Source: Streptomyces endocoffeicus
GTDB taxonomy: Bacteria; Actinomycetota; Actinomycetes; Streptomycetales; Streptomycetaceae
Length of the DNA stretch: 64,000 nt
Reading direction: 5' to 3'
NCBI RefSeq assembly: GCF_016741935.1
Contig: NZ_JAERRG010000001.1
Span: 248,001 to 312,000 of the forward strand
Shown: one piece after another, positions 35,103 to 46,000 of the stretch
How the letters are laid out: each line of letters starts with the position of its first letter
Numbering within the stretch: the stretch's first letter is position 1
The notes under the pieces: generated by a model
Seen by the model: only the letters and a program-made list of their open reading frames with translations
Told to the model about the DNA's origin: nothing
The model's database searches: none
Translations under genes and position numbers: made by a program

Positions 35103-36680
35103 TCATGACGTCGACTTCCCGGTCTCTCGACCGTCGACGTACGTCGCCACCACCTCGATGTCCCCGATTCGCGACGTCTCGACACGCCAGGGGTCGTCGC
35201 CGAGCACGACCAGGTCGGCGAGCTTGCCCGGGGTGAGGCTTCCCAGGCTGTTCTCCCAGTGGCAGGCGAACGCGCCTGTGACCGTGTAGGCCCGCAGGGC
35301 CTCGTCGAGGGTGATCCCCTCGTCCGGGCCGATCACCTGACCGGACTCGGAGGTTCGCTCGACCATGAACTGGATGGCTCTCAGCGGAGATCCGTCCGTG
35401 ACGGGGCGGTCGGAGCTGCCGACGAGGGGGATGCCGTGGTCCAGGAATGCCTTGCCGCGGTAGAGCCACGGGGCCCGTTCCTCGCCCATGATCGCCGCGT
35501 AGTCGTCGCCGAAGTAGCGCAGGAAGTTGGGCTGGACGACCGCGCCGATGCCGAGTCGCGCGAAGCGCGGAAGCTGATCGGGGCGGATCAGGCCGGCGTG
35601 TTCGATGCGGTGCCGGGCGCCGGGGCGTGGCCGGAGGCGCTGGGCCCGTTCCAGGGCGTCCAGGGCCACGTCAGCGGCGCGGTCACCGATCGCGTGGACC
35701 GCGAGCTGCCACCCGGCCAGGTGGCCGTCCACGATCGTGTCCGCGAGCGCCTCCGGGTCGTCCTGTAGCTCGCCCATGTGATCCAGCCCCTTGTACGGGC
35801 TGCTGAGCGCGGCGGTCCGGGCCATCATGCCGCCGTCCGTGTAGATCTTCAGCGCGCCCACGCAGAGCCGGTCGTCGCCGAACCCGGTGCGCAGTCCGAG
35901 GTCGAGGGCTCGGGGAATGCCGTCGGCTTCGTGTGCGGCGACCGGGTGCAATCGGTCGGCGGACACCATGACCTGTACCCGCAGCGGCAACAGGCCCGAT
36001 TCGTGGGCGAGTTGGTAGGCGCCCAGCTCGACCGGGCTGTGGCCGAAGAGGGCGCCGCCGATGCCCGCCTCGGCGCAGGCGGTGACGCCCTCGGCCAGGC
36101 AGGTGCGGGCGGCGCGGGCGATCGCCTCGGCCAGTTCCCGCTGGGAGTACGGGAGGCGCAGAGCGCGGGCGGCGCCCATGGCCCCCTCGGCGAGGAAGCC
36201 GCTCTCGTGCGGGATGTCGGCGGGGAGCAGGTCGAGAACGGCGGAGTTGACGAGGCAGCCGTGCCCGGAGTCGTGCGTCACCAGCAGCTTGCGCCCGTGG
36301 CTGACCCTGTCCAGTTCGGCGGCGGTCAGATGGCGTCCCAGGGCTCGCTGGTCGTAGCCGACGATGCTCACCCAGGCTCCGGGCGAGCTGTTCCGGGTGA
36401 CGGCCTCCTCCACGGTGGCGAGCACGTCGTCGATCCGCGTGCGCCCCGCGACGCTCGGGGTCTTCTGCTTGAACCCGGTCCAGGCCAGGTGCACATGGGG
36501 GTCGATGAACCCGGGCAGCACGGTGGCGCCCCGCAGGTCGATCACCTCGCGGGCGGGCAGGGAGGTCACGGCCTCGTCCAGACCTACGATCCGGCCCCGC
36601 CAGATGCCCAGGTCGTGGGCTACGGGGTGGTCCGGGTCCATGGTGCGGAAGCGGGCGTTCGTCAGTCTGGTGCAGAGCAT
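35103..36680 (-). CDS. YtcJ-like metal-dependent amidohydrolase
   Basis: A 525-residue amidohydrolase-superfamily enzyme. Metal ligands: H-x-H in FIDPHVHLAW, later His in LAVHAIGDRAADVALDALE and HRIEHAGLI, and Asp in LVGSSDRPV. The C-terminal beta-sandwich closes with GSLTPGKLADLVVLGDDP. The YtcJ type hydrolyses N-acyl or cyclic amides of unknown identity. It starts 59 bases after the cchK stop on the same strand, with no obvious terminator between, so it may be transcribed from the iron-box promoter. Confidence 0.88.
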   Translation of the reverse strand: MLCTRLTNARFRTMDPDHPVAHDLGIWRGRIVGLDEAVTSLPAREVIDLRGATVLPGFIDPHVHLAWTGFKQKTPSVAGRTRIDDVLATVEEAVTRNSSPGAWVSIVGYDQRALGRHLTAAELDRVSHGRKLLVTHDSGHGCLVNSAVLDLLPADIPHESGFLAEGAMGAARALRLPYSQRELAEAIARAARTCLAEGVTACAEAGIGGALFGHSPVELGAYQLAHESGLLPLRVQVMVSADRLHPVAAHEADGIPRALDLGLRTGFGDDRLCVGALKIYTDGGMMARTAALSSPYKGLDHMGELQDDPEALADTIVDGHLAGWQLAVHAIGDRAADVALDALERAQRLRPRPGARHRIEHAGLIRPDQLPRFARLGIGAVVQPNFLRYFGDDYAAIMGEERAPWLYRGKAFLDHGIPLVGSSDRPVTDGSPLRAIQFMVERTSESGQVIGPDEGITLDEALRAYTVTGAFACHWENSLGSLTPGKLADLVVLGDDPWRVETSRIGDIEVVATYVDGRETGKSTS

Positions 36681-36739
36681 CTGCCAGGGCTCTCCTCGGT
36701 GCCTGAGCGGCTTGCGATGACGAGCGGTCAGGTGACTGT

Positions 36740-36952
36740 TCAGTTTTCCATGGTCTCCGCCAGGGATCGGGGGCGCAGGTCGGTCCAGTGGGACTCGATG
36801 AACTCCAGGCACGCCTCGCGGGTGTTCTCGTCGAAGACGGTCGTCCATCCCCCGGGCACCTCGGCGAAGGCCGGCCAGAGTGAGTGCTGTCCTTCGTGGT
36901 TCACCAGGACCAGGAATCGGCCTTCGGTGTCATCGAAAGGGTTTGTGCTCAT
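36740..36952 (-). CDS. cchK: MbtH-like protein of the coelichelin cluster
   Basis: A 70-residue MbtH-family protein: [24 protein letters not shown], then [27 protein letters not shown] with the conserved tryptophans. MbtH proteins bind NRPS adenylation domains and are needed for their folding or activity, here those of CchH. It is transcribed from the iron-box-containing region shared with cchJ. Confidence 0.95.
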   Translation of the reverse strand: MSTNPFDDTEGRFLVLVNHEGQHSLWPAFAEVPGGWTTVFDENTREACLEFIESHWTDLRPRSLAETMEN

Positions 36953-36979
36953 GCTCAGCGCCTCCTACGAAGACCTGAC

Positions 36980-36998
36980 TTAGGTTAGGCTCGCCTAA
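36980..36998. promoter_or_regulatory. Iron box (DmdR1/DtxR site) between cchK and cchJ
   Basis: TTAGGTTAGGCTCGCCTAA matches the 19-bp Streptomyces iron box TTAGGTTAGGCTAACCTAA in 17 of 19 positions. It lies in the 93-bp divergent region, so iron-loaded DmdR would shut off both cchK and cchJ. Confidence 0.9.
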
Positions 36999-37045
36999 TT
37001 GACGGGAGTTTAGCTCTGTCCCTTCCCTCTCACAAGGAGACGTTC

Positions 37046-38152
37046 ATGCGCCTGGGCGCGGCCGATAGGGAGAACGCCTTCGTCGGGTTCGGGCTGCCCG
37101 GCACACCCGGCACCGACGAGTTCTGGGCGGCGGCGAGGACACCCGCGTCGGTGCCCGCCGACGGCGGTGGCTGGGTGACCCTGTTCCTGTGGCGCGGCTC
37201 TCCTGCGCGCATCGGCTTCGAGAGCTGGTCGGAGCCGGTCCCCCTGCGCCGGTGGGGTGATACGGACTGCTGGTACGCCGAGGTGCGCATGCCCGAGCGG
37301 CTGCGGGTGACCTATCAATTCCTCGTCGGCGACGCGGCGCACGCCGACCCGTTCAACCCGGTCGGTGCGGGCGGTGACCGGTCCATCGCCGCGACCCCGG
37401 ACGCCCCGGCCCAGCCGCACTGGCCCGTCATCGGCGCCGGGACCGACGCCGTACTGCCGCTCCCGCGCACCCGGATCCGCTGGAGCAGCGAACGGCTCGG
37501 CGGGCGGCGCACCGTGCGGGTCCACCCGGCGGGCGGTGGCGGACCCGTGGTCCTGCTGCTCGACGGGGACGACTGGCTGTATCTGCACCCGGCCATGACC
37601 GCGTTCGACTCGGCCGTCGCCGGTGGCGAGATGCCCGCCGTCACGCTCGTCTTCCTGCCGAGCGGGGACAGGGAGACCGAGTTCGGGTGCGGACCCGCCC
37701 TGTGGGAGGCGATCCGGGACGAACTGCTGCCGCTGGTGGCGGAATCCGGCGTACCCGCCGATGCGGACCGGCTGGTGGTCGCCGGGCAGAGCATGGGCGG
37801 GCTGAGCGCGATGTACGCGGCGCTGGAGTTCCCGGACCTGGTGTCCCGCGTCGCCTGTCAGTCGGGGTCCTTCTGGTGGACACCCGACGCCATGGACCTG
37901 CCGGACCCCATGGGCGGGCCGGTCGGCGGCACCGTCGCCACGTGGCTGCGGGAGCGTGCCGATCTGTCCGGTCTGCGGGTCGCGTTCGACGTGGGGGAAC
38001 ACGAGACCCGGATGCTCCCCCACTGCGAGCTGGTCGAGACCCTGGCCGAACGGACCGGCGCGACCGTGCGGGTCTCGCGGTCGGCGTCGGGCCACGACCG
38101 GGCGGGCTGGCGGCACGCCCTGCTCAGGGATGTCGCCTGGGCGCTGGGCTAG
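37046..38152 (+). CDS. cchJ: Siderophore esterase of the coelichelin cluster
   Basis: A 368-residue enterochelin-esterase-like hydrolase. The N-terminal domain (about 1-150) is Fes-like (WVTLFLWRG, YQFLVGD); the C-terminal alpha/beta-hydrolase domain has the nucleophile elbow GQSMGGLSAMYAALE and a late His in SGHDRAGWRHAL. Because CchH lacks a thioesterase and the product is a tetrapeptide from three modules, CchJ has been proposed to take part in product release; hydrolysis of ferric coelichelin is the alternative. Confidence 0.93.
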   Translation: MRLGAADRENAFVGFGLPGTPGTDEFWAAARTPASVPADGGGWVTLFLWRGSPARIGFESWSEPVPLRRWGDTDCWYAEVRMPERLRVTYQFLVGDAAHADPFNPVGAGGDRSIAATPDAPAQPHWPVIGAGTDAVLPLPRTRIRWSSERLGGRRTVRVHPAGGGGPVVLLLDGDDWLYLHPAMTAFDSAVAGGEMPAVTLVFLPSGDRETEFGCGPALWEAIRDELLPLVAESGVPADADRLVVAGQSMGGLSAMYAALEFPDLVSRVACQSGSFWWTPDAMDLPDPMGGPVGGTVATWLRERADLSGLRVAFDVGEHETRMLPHCELVETLAERTGATVRVSRSASGHDRAGWRHALLRDVAWALG

Positions 38153-38313
38153 GGTCCTTCTGACGGATCTCCGCGGCGTCGCGACGCCCGGCACGCACTC
38201 TCGCCGCACCGCACGAAAACCCAAGTAGCTCCGCTACGAGGGCCTCCGCGCGGCACGCCGAGAGCACGCACCGGACACCGCTCCTTCCTCCACGGAGATC
38301 CGTCAGAAGGACC
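38153..38313. mobile_element. 161-bp MITE-like element with perfect 21-bp terminal inverted repeats
   Basis: Bases 38153-38173 and 38293-38313 are perfect 21-bp inverted repeats (outer ends GGTCCTTCTGACGG). The 119-bp interior has no gene but more dyads, including CTCTCG/CGAGAG arms and GTAGCTCCGCTAC. It fills exactly the gap between the convergent cchJ stop (38152) and the cchI stop (38319). The size, terminal repeats and lack of coding potential suggest a miniature inverted-repeat transposable element; it could also work as a bidirectional terminator. No clear target duplication is visible. Confidence 0.7.
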
Positions 38314-38318
38314 GGGCG

Positions 38319-40019
38319 TCACCTCGCCACCGCCGCGCAGTAGTCCTCGTCCGTGGCGAGGAGGTTGCGATGGGTGTCCTCGGCGGTGATGACGCCGTCG
38401 TCCAGTGCGAGAACACGGTCGGCGGCGTCCAGGAGGGCCGGGCTGCTGGTGATCACGATGGTGGTCCGGCCCCGGCGCAGCTTCGCGACGTTGCGCGCGA
38501 TGAGCTGCTCGGTGACCGCGTCGACGGCCGTCGTCGGGTTGTGCAGGACGAGGACATCGGTGTCGGCGGCCAGCGCCCGGGCCAGGGACAGCCGCTGGCG
38601 CTGACCCCCGGAGAGGTTCGCGCCGCGGTCGCGGACACCGTAGTCGAGTCCTGCACGGTGGAGGGCGACCACGTCGGTCAGCATGGACGCTTCGATGGCC
38701 TCGGGGACCATCCGGCTGGTGCCCAACGGGTCGATGTTCGTACGGAGGGTGCCCGCGAAGATCTCCCCGTCGTACGGGTTCACCAGCATGTACGCGCGGA
38801 CCGCCTCGACCGACAGGTCTCTGAGTTCCCGCCCGCTCACCCGCACCGCTCCCTCGTACGTGTCGGGCGGGACGTTCACGGCCAGGATCGACGCCAGGTC
38901 GGCCGCCGCACGCGGCTGGTAGGCGGCGATCGCCACGAACTCGCCGGCCCGCACCTGGAACTTCAGCTTGCGCAGGGAGCCGTACCGGACGCAGTCGATG
39001 TCGAGGTCGCCGCCCGCGGCCGGGTGCTCCGCCCCCGAAGCCGTCACCGGCGGCGCGGCCAGCACCAGCGCCATCCGCTCGGCCGACGCGCGCGCCATCA
39101 TCACGTACTTCGGCATCTCCGAGAACAGCTTGAGCGGTTCCATGATGAACTGCGCCAGCCCCACCGCCATGACGAGTTCGCCGATGTTGATCCGGCCGCT
39201 CCACGCCAGCGAGCCCGCCGTCAGGGTCACGGCGGCGGCGAGGATCGCGTTGAGCGCCAGCGCGGTGCCCGCGTACCCGCCGTTGACCTTGGCGACCGTG
39301 ATCGCCTGGTGTTTCGCCTCCGTGCTGACCTCGCGGTAGGACCGGAACGCGGCATGGTTGCCGCCGAAGCCGTGCAGCGGGCGCAAGCCCGTGATCAGAT
39401 CGGCGACCTTCGCGCCCGCCCGCGCCACCCGGGCCTGCTGTTCGCGGGTGCTGGAGCCGATCCGCTTGGAGAGCACGCTCAGGACCGACAGGATCGCGAC
39501 GGTACCCACGATCACCAGCAGGCCGAGCCGCACGTCGGCCAGGCCGAGGGCGACCGCCGCGACCAGCACCGCGACCAGCGAGCTGATCAGCAGCGGCACC
39601 ACCTCGATGATGTCGGCGGTCTGGTCGGCGTCCTCGGTGGCGATGGTCAGCACCTCGCCGGACTTGAGGTCCACGTCCCTGGCCACGGGTTGGAGGCCAC
39701 AGGCCGCGACCCTCACCCGCCAGCGGTGTGCCTCGGTCGTGTTGGCCTTCTGGAGGACGCGCATCCCGAACCGCCACGACAGTGACACCGTCGTGATGAT
39801 CACCGCCAGCGCGGCGATCGACAGGCCCAGCGCGCCGAGGCTCCGGTGGCGCATCGTGTGCTCGACGATCAGGCCGAGCGCGATGGGGAAGGCCGTCTCA
39901 CCCGCCTGGTACAGGCCCATGAGGACGGTGCCTCCGGCCATGGCACCGATGTTGCGGCGCAGTGCGGTCCGGAGGATGTCGGACCCCGGTCGGGGCCGCC
40001 GGGTGTCAGGAGTTGTCAT
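38319..40019 (-). CDS. cchI: ABC exporter half-transporter with degenerate nucleotide site
   Basis: A 566-residue type IV ABC half-transporter: six-helix membrane domain (about 15-310) and nucleotide-binding domain (about 340-566). The signature [15 protein letters not shown] is canonical, but Walker A is ruined (AYQPRAAAD in place of GxxGxGKS/T) and Walker B reads VLVLHNPTTAVD, with His-Asn where Asp-Glu is expected. CchG has the opposite pattern, so the two should work as a heterodimer exporting coelichelin. It overlaps the end of cchH; ATG 40034 is an alternative start, and neither has a clear RBS, consistent with translational coupling. Confidence 0.93.
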   Translation of the reverse strand: MTTPDTRRPRPGSDILRTALRRNIGAMAGGTVLMGLYQAGETAFPIALGLIVEHTMRHRSLGALGLSIAALAVIITTVSLSWRFGMRVLQKANTTEAHRWRVRVAACGLQPVARDVDLKSGEVLTIATEDADQTADIIEVVPLLISSLVAVLVAAVALGLADVRLGLLVIVGTVAILSVLSVLSKRIGSSTREQQARVARAGAKVADLITGLRPLHGFGGNHAAFRSYREVSTEAKHQAITVAKVNGGYAGTALALNAILAAAVTLTAGSLAWSGRINIGELVMAVGLAQFIMEPLKLFSEMPKYVMMARASAERMALVLAAPPVTASGAEHPAAGGDLDIDCVRYGSLRKLKFQVRAGEFVAIAAYQPRAAADLASILAVNVPPDTYEGAVRVSGRELRDLSVEAVRAYMLVNPYDGEIFAGTLRTNIDPLGTSRMVPEAIEASMLTDVVALHRAGLDYGVRDRGANLSGGQRQRLSLARALAADTDVLVLHNPTTAVDAVTEQLIARNVAKLRRGRTTIVITSSPALLDAADRVLALDDGVITAEDTHRNLLATDEDYCAAVAR

Positions 40020-43000
40020 CGAGGACTCGGGCATCGAGGTGGCGGGCCATCGCTTCCGGGGTGCGCAGGGTGAACAGGTCTCGGATGGTGATCAACGGAC
40101 CGTACTCGCGGCGGAGCAGCCCGATCAGCCGCACCGCCAGCATGGAGTGCCCGCCCAGGGACACGAAGTCGCTCACCGCGCTCACCTCGTCGTCGTCCAG
40201 GTCCAGTGCCTCGGCGAAGAACTCGCACACCACGGTCTCGGTCGCGGTCGCGGGCCCCCGCTCCCCCGCTGTGGTCAGCGCGCCCAGCGGCTTGGCCGCC
40301 GGCAACGCCTGGGTGTCAGCCTTCCCGTTCACCGTCAGCGGGATGCCGTCGACCTGGGCGTAGTGCGTCGGGCGCAGAAAGTCCGGCAGCCCGGCGCCCA
40401 CTTCGGTGGCCACCGTCGACAGCTCCGCGCCCTCCAGCACCAGATAGGCGGCCAGCCGGTACGCGCCGTCGACCTGCGGATCGGGCTGGGCGACCGCGGC
40501 GACGAACCGGACCGCGGGGTGTGCCGCGAACACGGCCTCGACCTCGCCCAGTTCGACCCGGTGTCCCCGGATCTTGACCTGCTGGTCGGTGCGGCCCAGG
40601 TACATCAGGTTGCCGTCGGGCCGGCGGACCACCAGGTCTCCGGTGCGGTACATGCGCTCGCCGGGTTCGCCGAACGGGCACGCCACGAAGCGGTGCCCGG
40701 TCTGGGCGGGCTGCCCGAGATAGCCACGCGCGATGCCGATGCCCGACACATACAGCTCACCCGGCACTCCGTCCGGCAGCGGCCGCAGCCATGGATCCAG
40801 TACGTAGACATCGGTGTTGTCGATCGCCACACCCACCACCGGGTCCTGACATTCGAAGGTGCCGACGCCGAGGGTGTTGATGGTGTACTCGGTGGGTCCG
40901 TAGAGGTTGTAGCCGACCGTCCCCTCGGTCTCGGCGAGCCGCCGCCACAGCGCCGGGGTGACGGCCTCGCCGCCCAGCAGCACCAGCGCCGGCCGCCGTT
41001 CCGGGGTGTCGAGCAGGCCCTCGGCCACCAGTTGCTGTGCGTAGGTCGGGGTCACGTTGATGACGTCGATGCCGTGCTCGAGGCAGTACTCGACCAGCCG
41101 GGGCGCGTCACGGCGCAGCTCCTCGTCGCAGATGTGCACCTCGTGGCCGTCGGCGAGCCACAGCAGCTCCTCCCACGACATGTCGAAGGCGAACGACACG
41201 GTGTGCGCGATCCGGAAAACCCGGTGGCCGTGGTCCGCCAGCACCGGCTCGAAGATCCGGCGCTGATGGTTGATCAGCATGTTGGTGAGCCCCGCGTACT
41301 CGGTCACCACGCCCTTGGGCTTCCCGGTCGACCCGGAGGTGTAGATGGTGTAGGCGGGGTGCCGCAGCCGGTCCGGATCGTCCGTCGCGAACGTCACGTA
41401 CGGTTTCCCCTCGGGGAGGGGCCGGTCCAGTTCGATCAGGTCACCGGTGAGCCGGTGCGACACCGCGCTCACGGTGAGGATCACGTCCGGGCGTGCGTCC
41501 GCGACGATCGCGGCGATCCGCTCGTCCGGGTGGTCCAGCTCCAGCGGAACGTACGCGGCGCCGACCCGCAGCACCGCGAACAGCGCCACGATCGAGTCGA
41601 GGGAGCGCGGAATCGCGAGGCCCACGGTCGTCTCGGGGCCGATGCCGCGCCCGGCGAGCACACCGGCCACCGCGCGGCTGCGGTCCCGCAGCTCGGCGAA
41701 GGTCATGGTCGAGCCGTGGGCGACAAGCGCCACCCGCCGCGGGTCGCGGTCCGCCGCCTGGTCGAACCGGTCGACCACGGTGTCCGTACCGATGTCCGTA
41801 CGCGCCCCCCGCGAGGGTTTCGACCCCGGCCCCCGCAGCGCGCCGACCGGCCCGGTCGACCGGGCCAGGTCGTCGAGCACACGCAGGTAGTCGTCGAGGA
41901 GACGGCGGGCGTTGCCGGTGTCCTCGTCGCGGTACTCCAGCTTGACCGTGAGCCGGTCGCCGGGCGTGACGACCCAGGTGAACGGGTAATGGGTGGAGTC
42001 ATCGGCCATCACCGAGGTGATGCCGTGCCGGGCGTTCATCTCGGCGAACGCGTCCATGTCCAGGAAGTTCTGCAGCACGAACAGGTTGTCGAACAGGGTG
42101 TCGTGCCCACTGGCCCGCTGGATCTCCCCGAGCCCCAGGTGCTCGTGCTCCATCGCCTCGACCCTGGCCGCCTGTACGGCCGACAGATACGCGCCGACCG
42201 TGTCGTCCGGCCGGGGCCGCGTCCACATGGGCACGGTGTTGAGCAGCACGCCGACGATGTCGTGCAGCCCCTCGCCCTCCCGGCCGGAGACGGTCACGCC
42301 GAACACGGCGTCGCCACGGCCCGTGTGGGCGCCCAGCAGGAGGCCGAACGCGCCGGTCAGCACCGAGTTCAGGGTGACGCCATGTGCTTTGGCCGCCTCC
42401 CTCAGCGACTCCGATTGTCCGGCGGACAGCGTGTGCACGAGCGCGCGCGGCAGATCGTCCGAGAGGGCGGGCGCCGGTCCGGCGAGCAGCGTCGGGCCGG
42501 GGAGCCCGGCCAGGTGCTCCGCCCAGAAGCGCTCCGATACGGCGGAGTCCCTGGCGTCGAGCGCCCGGGCGTGGTCCTCGAAGCCCGGCGTGGCCGGGGT
42601 CGGGGCGGGCAACTGGCCCTCGAGAACGGCCTGGTAGGCGTCGAACAGGTCCCGCAGCACGATCTCGCGGGACCAGCCGTCCCACAGCAGCAGGTGGTAG
42701 CTGAGCAGCAGCCCGTCGCGGTCGTCGGGCAGCCGCACCACGGTCATCCGGATCAGCGGCGGCTCATCCGGGTCGAATCCGGTGTCGCGGTCCCGGGTGC
42801 GCAGGGCGTCGACTTCCGCGTCCGTGGCGAGAGCGACCGTGCGGACATCGACCCGTCGGCCCGCCCCCAGGACCTGGACCGGGTTTCCGTCGTCGTCGGT
42901 GGTGAAGCCGGCGCCCACGACCGGATGCCGCTCGATCACGTACGCCATCGCCTCGGCCAGCGCGTCGGTGTCCAGGCGCCGGTCGAAGGTGAACCAGCTC

Positions 43001-46000
43001 TGCGCGACATAGTGTCCGGCCGGGCCCGCCATCTGGGCCTGGAAGAACAGGCCCCGCTGGAGCGCGGTGACCGGTGCCGTGCGCTCGGCCGTCGCGGAGG
43101 CGTCCGCGATGTGTTCCAGTGCGCGCCGCCAGTGTTCGGTGATCTCCTCCGGGATGCCCTCGGCGAGGGTGAAGTCCGTGTGCAGGCTTCCGGTGGCCGC
43201 GTCGGTCCAGGCGTTGACCTCGACGGCGTACGGGCTGCCCTGATCGCCGCCGGTGAGGCGCGGCGCCTGGGACTCGCTGCCCCGGCCGAGGTAGTTGAAC
43301 AACACCTGTGGGCGTGGGTTGAGCAGCGGCGCCGTCTGTGGGTTGAGGTACCTGAGCCGGCCATAGGCGGCGTGTGCCCGCTCGTCCGGCTGGCGTTCGG
43401 CCACTTCGTACGCCGCCGCGACGGGGTCGGTGTGCGCGGTGAGCCGTACGGGCGCGATGGAGGTGAACCAGCCGACCGTGCGGGTGTAGTCGTGGTGTTC
43501 CAGCGCCGGGACCCGGCCGTGCCGCTCCAGCTCGATCGCGAGATCGGTGGGCGATGGCTGGACACGGGTCAGCGCGGTGCGCAGCGCGCCGCACAGCAGC
43601 TCGGTGAGGCCGACGCCGAGTGCGGCGGGCGCGGTACGCGTCAGGCGGTCGCTCACGTCGGGGGCGAGCACAACGGTGGTATCGCGCAACACCCCCAGTC
43701 TCGGGAGCAGCTCGGGCGCCTGGAGGGTGGTGACCCAGTGTCCGAGGTCGTCGATGGCATGGGTGGCCCGGAGGGCCAGCGCCTCGGCGTACTCGGCGTA
43801 CGACGTGGTCGGCGGCGGCAGGGTCTCCCCGCGCAGGGCGGCGGCCAGGTCGTCCAGCAGGATCAGCCAGGACACCGAGTCGACGGCGAGGTGGTGCACG
43901 GTGACCACCAGGGTCCGGCTCGTCTCCAGCCACGAGAACGCGACCACGTCCCCGGACTCGGGATCGAGCCGTCCGGCGGCCTCGTTCGCCACGGCCGTCG
44001 CGTCGGCCGTCGCGTCGGCCGTGTCCGCCCGTACGACCGTCATCTCGGCGGGGGGCTCGGTGCGCAGGGCCCACACTCCGTGCTCGACGCGCAGCCGCAG
44101 CCGGAGGGCCGGGTGCGCGGCCACGACGGCGTTCGCGGCGCGCCCGACGTCGGCGAATCCGGTGCCCTCCGGGGCCACCAGCGTTCTGGCCTGCGCGAAC
44201 CGGGCGAGCGAGCCACCCAGTTCCCGCTGGCGCAGGATGATCGGCGTCGGCGTCAGCGGGCCGTCCTCGCGGCGGACGGGCGCGGGGGCGGCCCGCGGTG
44301 TGGGCGTTCCCAGGTGCTCGGCGAGCGCACGAGCTGTCCTGAACAGGAACACGTCCCGTGGCGCGATCGCCAGGCCGAGCGCCCTGGCCCGGTTGATCAC
44401 GGTGATGGCGACGATGCTGTCGCCTCCGGCGCGGAAGAAGTCGGTGTCGGCGTCCACGGCGGAGCCAGGCAGGCTTTCGGCGAAGATGTCGACGAGCACG
44501 GGCAGCGCGGCCACAGCGGCGTCTGCGTCCGCGAGTGCCTCGTGGCTGGTCGCGCCCCGCGGCGGAGCCGCATTCGGATACCGCCCCGCGCCCCTTCGGG
44601 CGCGCTCGATCAGGGCTTCGCGATCCAGCTTGCCGTTCACCGTCAACGGCAGTGCGTCAACCGGCAGCACCCGCCCCGGCACCATGTGCACCGGCAGCTT
44701 CGCGGACAGCGGCTCGGAGAGGTCGCGCGGCACCCGGCCCACGATGTGCGCGACCAGGTGGTCGCCGCTGTCCGCCACGGTGACGGCCACGTCGACCACA
44801 CCGTCGAGCTCCCTTACCACGCCTTCCACCTCGGCCAACTCGATTCGGAATCCCTTGAGTTGGACCTGGTCGTCGGAGCGGCCGATGAACTCCAGCTCAC
44901 CGTCGAGCGTGCGGCGGGCGAGGTCGCCCGTGTGGTACATGCGGGAGCCGTCGCCCGCGAACGGGTTCGCCACGAAACGGCCCGCGGTGAGCCCCGGCCT
45001 GCCCAGGTAGCCGAGCGACACCTGGGCACCGGCGACGTAGATGGCACCCACCCGGCCCGGCGGCACCGGCCGGAGCCGGTCGTCGAGCAGATAGGTGACC
45101 AGGCCGGGGATCGGGCCGCCGATCGGGCTGGCATCGCCGCCGAGACCGAAGTCGTCATCGGTCAGCACTCGGTGGGTGACATGGACGGTGGTCTCGGTGA
45201 TGCCGTACATGTTGACCAGCTCGGGCGATCCGGTGCCGTGCCGCTCGATCCAGCCGCGCAGCCGCCCGAGGTCCAGCGCCTCGCCGCCGAAGATGATCCG
45301 GCGCAGCGCGGGCAACGGCTCGCCCGTCTGCCGGTCGGCCTCGATGAACTGGTAGAACGCCGACGGGGTCTGGTTGAGCACGGTCACTCCGCGCTCGCGG
45401 ACCAGCCGGTGGAAGTCGACCGGCGAGCGGGTCAGCCCGTACTCCGGCACCAGTAGCTCACCGCCGTGCGCCAGCGCGCCCCACAGCTCCCAGACCGCGA
45501 AGTCGAAGGAGAAGGAGTGGAACTGGACCCATACGTCGTGCGGTCCGAAGTCCATGTCCGGCCGGGTGTTCGCGAGCAGGGTCACCACGCTGGAGTGCGG
45601 GACGACGACACCCTTGGGTCTGCCGGTCGATCCGGACGTGTAGATGACGTACGCGGGGTCGTGCCACCCCGCCTCCGGCCCGGCGTCCGTATCGGCCCGC
45701 GGCAGCTCGTCTCCCGGTACGAGCACACGGGCCGGCACGCCCGCCCGGGCCAGCAGCCGTGTGAAGCGGTCCCGCTGCTCACGGTCCACGAGAACGACCT
45801 GCGGAGCGGCGTCGGCGAGGATGTACTCCAGCCGTCCGTCCGGGTACGCCGGGTCCAGTGGCACATACGCGCCGCCCGCGGTGACGATCGCGACCAGGGC
45901 GACCACCTGCTCGACGGAGCGTGGGACGGCGATGGCGACCCGCTTGCCGGGCCGGACCCCGGCGGCGCGCAGGGTCGAGGCCAACTCTTCCTTGGCGGCG

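Noticed and set aside
39358..45456. A 2032-codon open frame on the + strand
   Set aside because: It lies antisense to cchI and cchH, and its translation is Arg/Gly/His-rich low-complexity sequence; this is the usual high-GC shadow of a real gene on the other strand.
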